Source: Candidatus Heimdallarchaeota archaeon
Lineage (GTDB): Archaea > Asgardarchaeota > Heimdallarchaeia > Heimdallarchaeales > Kariarchaeaceae
Assembly (NCBI GenBank): GCA_026702845.1
Contig: JADCLS010000001.1
Span: 248,001-312,000, forward strand
DNA: 64,000 nt
Direction of reading: 5' to 3'
A program made the position numbers and the translations under genes. Positions within the stretch are counted from its first letter, which is position 1. Each line of letters begins with the position of its first letter. The notes below the pieces were generated by a model. It was given only the letters and a program-made list of their open reading frames with translations. It did no database searches and had not been told where the DNA came from. This document shows positions 60,282 to 64,000 of this stretch, piece by piece.

Positions 60282-61157
60282 TTCTGAGATAAATTCATCT
60301 GAGAATCCAAAACCAAGTTTTGGATAGAATGTCAATATATTTTTCATTCCTGGATTGATTATTAAAGCAGTTTCAATTGCTTCTTTCGCATCTTCTTTCT
60401 GATTATTACTGAAATATAAATTTGCTAGTGCAATCCATGTTTCATCCAGTGTTCGGTCCATTCTCCCATCAATTTTAGATTTCAGATAATTGATTGCTTC
60501 ATTTTTATTTTCCATGGTATAGGCTGTATATGCATATTCACCAAGCCGGTTGATTTCAAGTAATCTGTTGAGTTCCTCAATAGGATTCTCATGATCCTCC
60601 ACACGTAAGTCAATTTTTCGATCTCCATAACCAGCTCTCCCTCGACCTGATTGCTCTACAATCAATGCAGCAGATTGTTTTCCTCTGGCATCTCCACCTG
60701 CATTTTGAGCCTTAGTTAACGCGGTCATAATTCGAGTAGCAATATCTCCATCTGTATTTTCGAAGGCTTTTGCCATATCTGATATCACTTGAGATCCAGT
60801 CAATATATTCCCTTGACAGCAGAAATTTTCTCCTACATACCCTCCTGCCCATGAAATACACTCTTTTCCTGTAAATGAATATGCCCCATGTTTTGTAGAT
60901 AGGATTCCAAGCTGTCTTCTCTCAATTCCTGAATCTATTTCTTGGAAATATTCCATCACTTGTTCTGCAGATCTTCCATCTTCCAGTAATTCTAGTCCAA
61001 TAGGGCCTAATTTAACATTCACAAGGCTCTGTGTGGCTACAGCCCCGATACCTGCCTTTACCCATGGAACAAGGCTCCCTACTCCAAAAGCCTTGGATTG
61101 TACTCCAATCCCTATTTCTCCAGATACAGGATCATATGCCACAATACTAAATGTCAT
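60270..61157 (-). CDS. DUF1028 protein with C-terminal TPR-like segment
   Basis: The 295-residue protein begins with the DUF1028 signature MTFSIVAYDPVSGEIGIGVQS and KAFGVGSLVPWVKAGIGAVA, and the N-terminal Thr/Ser environment resembles Ntn-hydrolases. The last 80 residues (TLDETWIALANLYFSNNQKEDA) read as TPR-like helices not seen in short DUF1028 proteins. The family function is unknown. It converges on the kinase gene with a 12-nt overlap. Confidence 0.8.
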   Translation of the reverse strand: MTFSIVAYDPVSGEIGIGVQSKAFGVGSLVPWVKAGIGAVATQSLVNVKLGPIGLELLEDGRSAEQVMEYFQEIDSGIERRQLGILSTKHGAYSFTGKECISWAGGYVGENFCCQGNILTGSQVISDMAKAFENTDGDIATRIMTALTKAQNAGGDARGKQSAALIVEQSGRGRAGYGDRKIDLRVEDHENPIEELNRLLEINRLGEYAYTAYTMENKNEAINYLKSKIDGRMDRTLDETWIALANLYFSNNQKEDAKEAIETALIINPGMKNILTFYPKLGFGFSDEFISELAD

Positions 61158-61220
61158 ACTTCATTTTAGATGACTAAAAATATAAACTTTAATCAGATTA
61201 GATTTGATAATCCATAATTT

Positions 61221-63089
61221 TCAAGAGCGAAATGAATCGAGAGTAGCAATCAAAACTTCATACACCTTTTCCACAGTGCAATCCAACTGCAGCAATTGAA
61301 TGAATAGCTTATCCAATTCGAATTTAAGTTTATTATCAAGCTGCTCGGGAATTGTTGGAAGAGTCTTAGATCTCAATTTATCAAATTCGTTCAAGATTAG
61401 TTCCTTCTGATTATCAAACTGATCTGAAAAAATAACAGAAGGTATCAATTTCTCATTGATATAATCAATGATTTGCAATCTACCATATGATCTGTTTATT
61501 TCCCTTCTTGATGCAAGATACAGCAGGAGATAGAGGGATGAGCTCATCCATGCTGAGAGTAATTTTACTATATCATTCGGAAGCTGTACTACATAGAAGT
61601 TCTTCGTACAATATTGATCAGTATCTGTATAATGTATCAATGTTGAGGTTTGGAGTATATCTAATTTATCAATGAGGAATAGCCTCCCCTTGGGTTGTTT
61701 AGTGCTAATTTGATGATGAATGTGATGGATCCATTTTTCACCAAATCGCTTAATTGCTACTTCTGCCTCTTTAATAAACGAGTTTACATAATTCTGTATA
61801 AATCCCTCTTCTTCTGAAGCTAATCTATCAACACAAAGAGTATACTGATTAATAATAGGAGTAATAGTCTCTTTGTACAACTTTGGTTGACGTAATATGG
61901 GTAGAAGCATTCTGGATGGCAAATTAAATGCTCCAGGGTTGAGAATTACTTGCTCATCAATAAGTTCCACTCTTGTAATATGTTTGTTTGGGAAGAAAAA
62001 GAAATTGGGTCCATACAATTCTATCCCACGTTTTATTGTTGAGGAATCAAAACCAAAAAGTGTTAGATTCATCGATTTGATAAATCTATGTAATTCGGAT
62101 AGCCTGAAGTATCTTATCCAGTTCCATTCACTTTTCAGATCATTTTTTGGGATAACTAGAGAGGTATTGGTTGTGATTTCTCTGAATTGAACATCTGTAT
62201 CTCCCCTTGATTTTTGGGCATAGAGTAGTACTTCGTTGAATTCACTATCTTCAGAGAAAGAGAGTTTTTGATTATCTTGAATCAACTGGATCCTATCATA
62301 CTTTTTTAGCAGTACATTGATAAAATCTTTTGAATAGCTTGATGAGAATGTAGATCCAGGTAAAACAGAGAATAAATAACCCCTATGATTCAGAAGGTGA
62401 TCTGCCAGAAATAAGGCATAGGTATGTAGACCTGTATGTTTACTTACATCTGCTTTTATCCATTTATGGATGAGGGAGTGAGTGTGATCAGAGATGTGCA
62501 TCGCTCTTGTAAAAGGAGGATTCATAATGATAAGGTCAACTTTTGGTATTTCTAGGCCAAATGCATCATTTATTGATGCATGAATTGAGACATCAGGAAA
62601 TCGGTGATATATGCGAAGTTTAGCCAGTAATACTGGAAATTCTTGGATATCATTGATATACACAGTTTCTGCATGGAACTCCTTTAGAAATGCAGTTATT
62701 AGTCTACCTGATCCACAAAATGGATCTGCAATTGAGTTAATATCATCAAAAGCTAAATCTTTGATGAGGGAGATGGCATCCTGAGTATAGTTAGATGCAG
62801 TAACTTTTCTCGTAACACTATCCAAGTAATGTTGATACCAAGTGCCAATTATATCATCATCAAACAGAATATCTAAATTTCTCATCACAGTATCATAACT
62901 TGATTCTGGAATATCTATTCCAGTTGAATATTGCATAGCAAGATCTACTAGAGGATCATGGTGCCCAAATTGTGTAAGATAATACTTTCCTAGAATTGCA
63001 GAAATTAAGTCAAAAGGAGCAATATTGCCACTCTGAAGAAATTGTTCGAACGATTTGATATTCTGCAAGTCCATATGTTCTTTCTTCAC
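61221..63089 (-). CDS. Orphan N6-adenine DNA methyltransferase
   Basis: The 622-residue protein has the SAM-binding motif ADPFCGSGRLITAFL and the catalytic motif IIMNPPFTRAM of gamma-class N6-adenine methyltransferases (about residues 130-235). The C-terminal 380 residues are likely a target-recognition region with helical spacers; no nuclease motif is evident. No restriction endonuclease, specificity subunit or phage-defence partner gene is nearby, so it may be a solitary methylase, or its partner is beyond the window. It could also be a Type IIG-like enzyme that lost its nuclease. Confidence 0.85.
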   Translation of the reverse strand: MKKEHMDLQNIKSFEQFLQSGNIAPFDLISAILGKYYLTQFGHHDPLVDLAMQYSTGIDIPESSYDTVMRNLDILFDDDIIGTWYQHYLDSVTRKVTASNYTQDAISLIKDLAFDDINSIADPFCGSGRLITAFLKEFHAETVYINDIQEFPVLLAKLRIYHRFPDVSIHASINDAFGLEIPKVDLIIMNPPFTRAMHISDHTHSLIHKWIKADVSKHTGLHTYALFLADHLLNHRGYLFSVLPGSTFSSSYSKDFINVLLKKYDRIQLIQDNQKLSFSEDSEFNEVLLYAQKSRGDTDVQFREITTNTSLVIPKNDLKSEWNWIRYFRLSELHRFIKSMNLTLFGFDSSTIKRGIELYGPNFFFFPNKHITRVELIDEQVILNPGAFNLPSRMLLPILRQPKLYKETITPIINQYTLCVDRLASEEEGFIQNYVNSFIKEAEVAIKRFGEKWIHHIHHQISTKQPKGRLFLIDKLDILQTSTLIHYTDTDQYCTKNFYVVQLPNDIVKLLSAWMSSSLYLLLYLASRREINRSYGRLQIIDYINEKLIPSVIFSDQFDNQKELILNEFDKLRSKTLPTIPEQLDNKLKFELDKLFIQLLQLDCTVEKVYEVLIATLDSFRS

Positions 63090-63217
63090 TGTGTTTTAAT
63101 TCAATGTTGGTAGCTAACTGGAAATGGAAGAGTACTTTTTTTTTCCCAATATTTCTGATCAATTATCTGACGTTATTATCAATTTATTTTTATTCTCCAA
63201 ATATGATTCTGAATTGT

Positions 63218-63247
63218 TCAAGATTTGACAAATGCGCAGAATCTTGA
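63218..63247 (+). repeat. 8-bp inverted repeat upstream of tRNA-Leu
   Basis: Arms TCAAGATT (63218-63225) and AATCTTGA (63240-63247) pair perfectly around a 14-nt loop that contains TGCGCA. It ends 10 nt before the mature tRNA 5' end. A TATA-like TTTATTTTTATT lies at 63183-63194. Confidence 0.55.
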
Positions 63248-63257
63248 TTGCCCTAAC

Positions 63258-63372
63258 GAGGGGGTCGCCCAGCCTGGTCAACGGCGCAGGGTTTAGGTCA
63301 TAGCCCTCTGAGGATGGCGTGTAAACGCCCCTGTCTTTCAGAAGTTCGTGGGTTCGAATCCCACCTCCCTCA
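63258..63372 (+). tRNA. tRNA-Leu (TAG) with a 30-nt intron
   Basis: The 115-nt gene has acceptor stem GAGGGGG/CTCCCTC, discriminator A at 63372, and T-arm GTGGG/CCCAC with loop TTCGAAT. The anticodon stem CAGGG/CCCTG encloses TAG at 63294-63296. The intron (63298-63327) follows G37 in a bulge-helix-bulge: TTTA pairs with TAAA, the bulges are G-G|T and C-G|C. A 14-nt variable arm (63334-63347, with CTT/AAG pairing) identifies a class II leucine tRNA. The mature length is 85 nt. Confidence 0.94.
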
Positions 63373-63376
63373 TTAT

Positions 63377-64000
63377 TTATTTACAATCAGCAATGCTTGT
63401 GTTTCTTTTTTTATTTAAAATAGGGATAATAGCCAACGGTATCAAACCTAGGAACTCGAATCCAGGTCCATCTTCATAAATAGGATCACCAAGATCTGAA
63501 CATTCACTCTCATCAACCTCTTCTCCCTCTAGATAGATATGATAATCAGGAAGATGTTGTCCTTTGTAGATTGGTGCTTCTGCAATTTGACAGCCCATTT
63601 TCAGTAATTTCAAATCTCCAATTGATATTTTTCCATCAAACAGGTATGAGAGATATGATTGGTCAGAATCTCTTGGAAAATATTCTCCCCAGTCCCAGTT
63701 TGATCCTATGGGGTTTGCTGCATACATACCGAATCCTCCACCATTATCTCCCAAAATGACACCATACTCTTGCAATGCTATTGCAATTGTTTTATCCTGT
63801 TCATTTAAACCTAGGCTATCGATATCTATTGCTGGATCAAGCTGTAATCTTCCTCCTTCAGGAATTGCAAATTCTGCATCTGAACTACCATCCGATTCTG
63901 AAGCTGGTCGAATTGGCCCACCAGCTTTAACGTATAAGTCATCGATTGAGAAGAAGAGTGCATGATCAATCTTACCATTCAGAATCTCATTTGGCAAAAT
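63377..64000 (-). CDS. C-terminal part of a surface-exposed protein, start beyond the window
   Basis: At least 207 residues are visible and the frame runs past the window edge; an in-frame TTG at 63997 is not accepted as the start because the segment is clearly mid-domain. The sequence has a repeated beta-rich style (LQLDPAIDIDSLG, IAIALQEYGVILGDNGGGFGMY) reminiscent of secreted polysaccharide-degrading proteins, in which such 'LQEYGm...DnsG' segments occur. A C-terminal membrane helix (about the last 30 residues, GFEFLGLIPLAIIPILN) ends in NKKRN. It looks like a membrane-anchored surface enzyme; no active site is visible. Confidence 0.6.
   Translation of the reverse strand: MLPNEILNGKIDHALFFSIDDLYVKAGGPIRPASESDGSSDAEFAIPEGGRLQLDPAIDIDSLGLNEQDKTIAIALQEYGVILGDNGGGFGMYAANPIGSNWDWGEYFPRDSDQSYLSYLFDGKISIGDLKLLKMGCQIAEAPIYKGQHLPDYHIYLEGEEVDESECSDLGDPIYEDGPGFEFLGLIPLAIIPILNKKRNTSIADCK

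Noticed and set aside
1..64000. CRISPR arrays, insertion sequences, prophage or integrated plasmid
   Set aside because: No regularly spaced direct repeats, transposase or integrase motifs, or phage structural genes were seen; the tRNA 3' ends show no duplicated attachment sites.

Overview
This 64 kb window is AT-rich and archaeal. The supporting signs are two tRNA genes with exact bulge-helix-bulge introns at position 37/38, a tRNA-Ile2 agmatidine synthetase (TiaS), both subunits of the archaeal phosphomevalonate dehydratase (aconitase X type), TATA boxes about 25 nt before many start codons (leaderless or near-leaderless transcripts), and an ADP-forming acyl-CoA synthetase. Several genes point to an Asgard archaeon, and I infer a Heimdallarchaeia-like lineage: a long protein with tandem winged helices and a RING finger, a stand-alone JAMM protease, roadblock/longin-like domains both free and attached to multi-pass membrane proteins, a GT22-type (Alg9/PIG-B-like) glycosyltransferase, and heme o synthase (CtaB), which implies use of heme-copper oxidases. 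No rRNA or other marker is present, so the lineage call is an inference.

Layout. 1-12.7 kb, nearly all on the minus strand: a truncated subtilase, a large surface glycoprotein-like protein, the winged-helix/RING protein, the PLP synthase genes pdxT and pdxS with a roadblock-like gene between them, an MFS transporter, a JAMM protease and an MmpL/RND exporter. 12.9-21 kb: a PadR-like/methyltransferase-like fusion divergent from the exporter across a dyad operator, two linked membrane proteins, tiaS, a FakA-like DAK protein, a GT22 enzyme, a coiled-coil/beta-domain protein and a CDP-alcohol phosphatidyltransferase. 21.9-30 kb: initiator tRNA-Met, an ATC-hydrolase-like protein, two membrane proteins (one with a longin-like tail), a FlaR-like kinase, a 1019-residue receiver plus PPDK-type ATP-grasp protein and a beta-lactamase-like hydrolase. 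30-42.7 kb: a Cys/Met-metabolism lyase behind a palindrome-rich promoter, a hydrolase, a second membrane-longin protein, an Lrp regulator with its own dyad, a GPH-like transporter, an SDR, the Acd/DRTGG pair, a two-gene type IV filament-like locus and a DtxR-type regulator. 42.7-49.5 kb: tRNA-Glu, a folE/SDR/folB pterin operon, a ClC channel, a cobalamin adenosyltransferase, an HPt protein, a peroxiredoxin with a 39-residue zinc-ribbon protein, and ctaB. 49.7-64 kb: a GlcD-like flavoprotein, DUF1786, an amidohydrolase, a HIT hydrolase, aconitase X, a Nudix-MBL fusion, a hybrid histidine kinase, a DUF1028 protein, an orphan N6-adenine methylase, tRNA-Leu and a truncated surface protein.

Four cross-cutting patterns stand out. 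First, all 11 convergent junctions lie between a 12-nt overlap and a 5-nt gap, some sharing a 4-nt bidirectional stop. Second, each of the three tRNA genes is preceded by an 8-bp inverted repeat and immediately followed by an opposing CDS stop. Third, dyad repeats sit at the promoters of several regulator-linked genes. Fourth, longin/roadblock-like modules recur three times. No CRISPR array, transposon, prophage or rRNA was seen.
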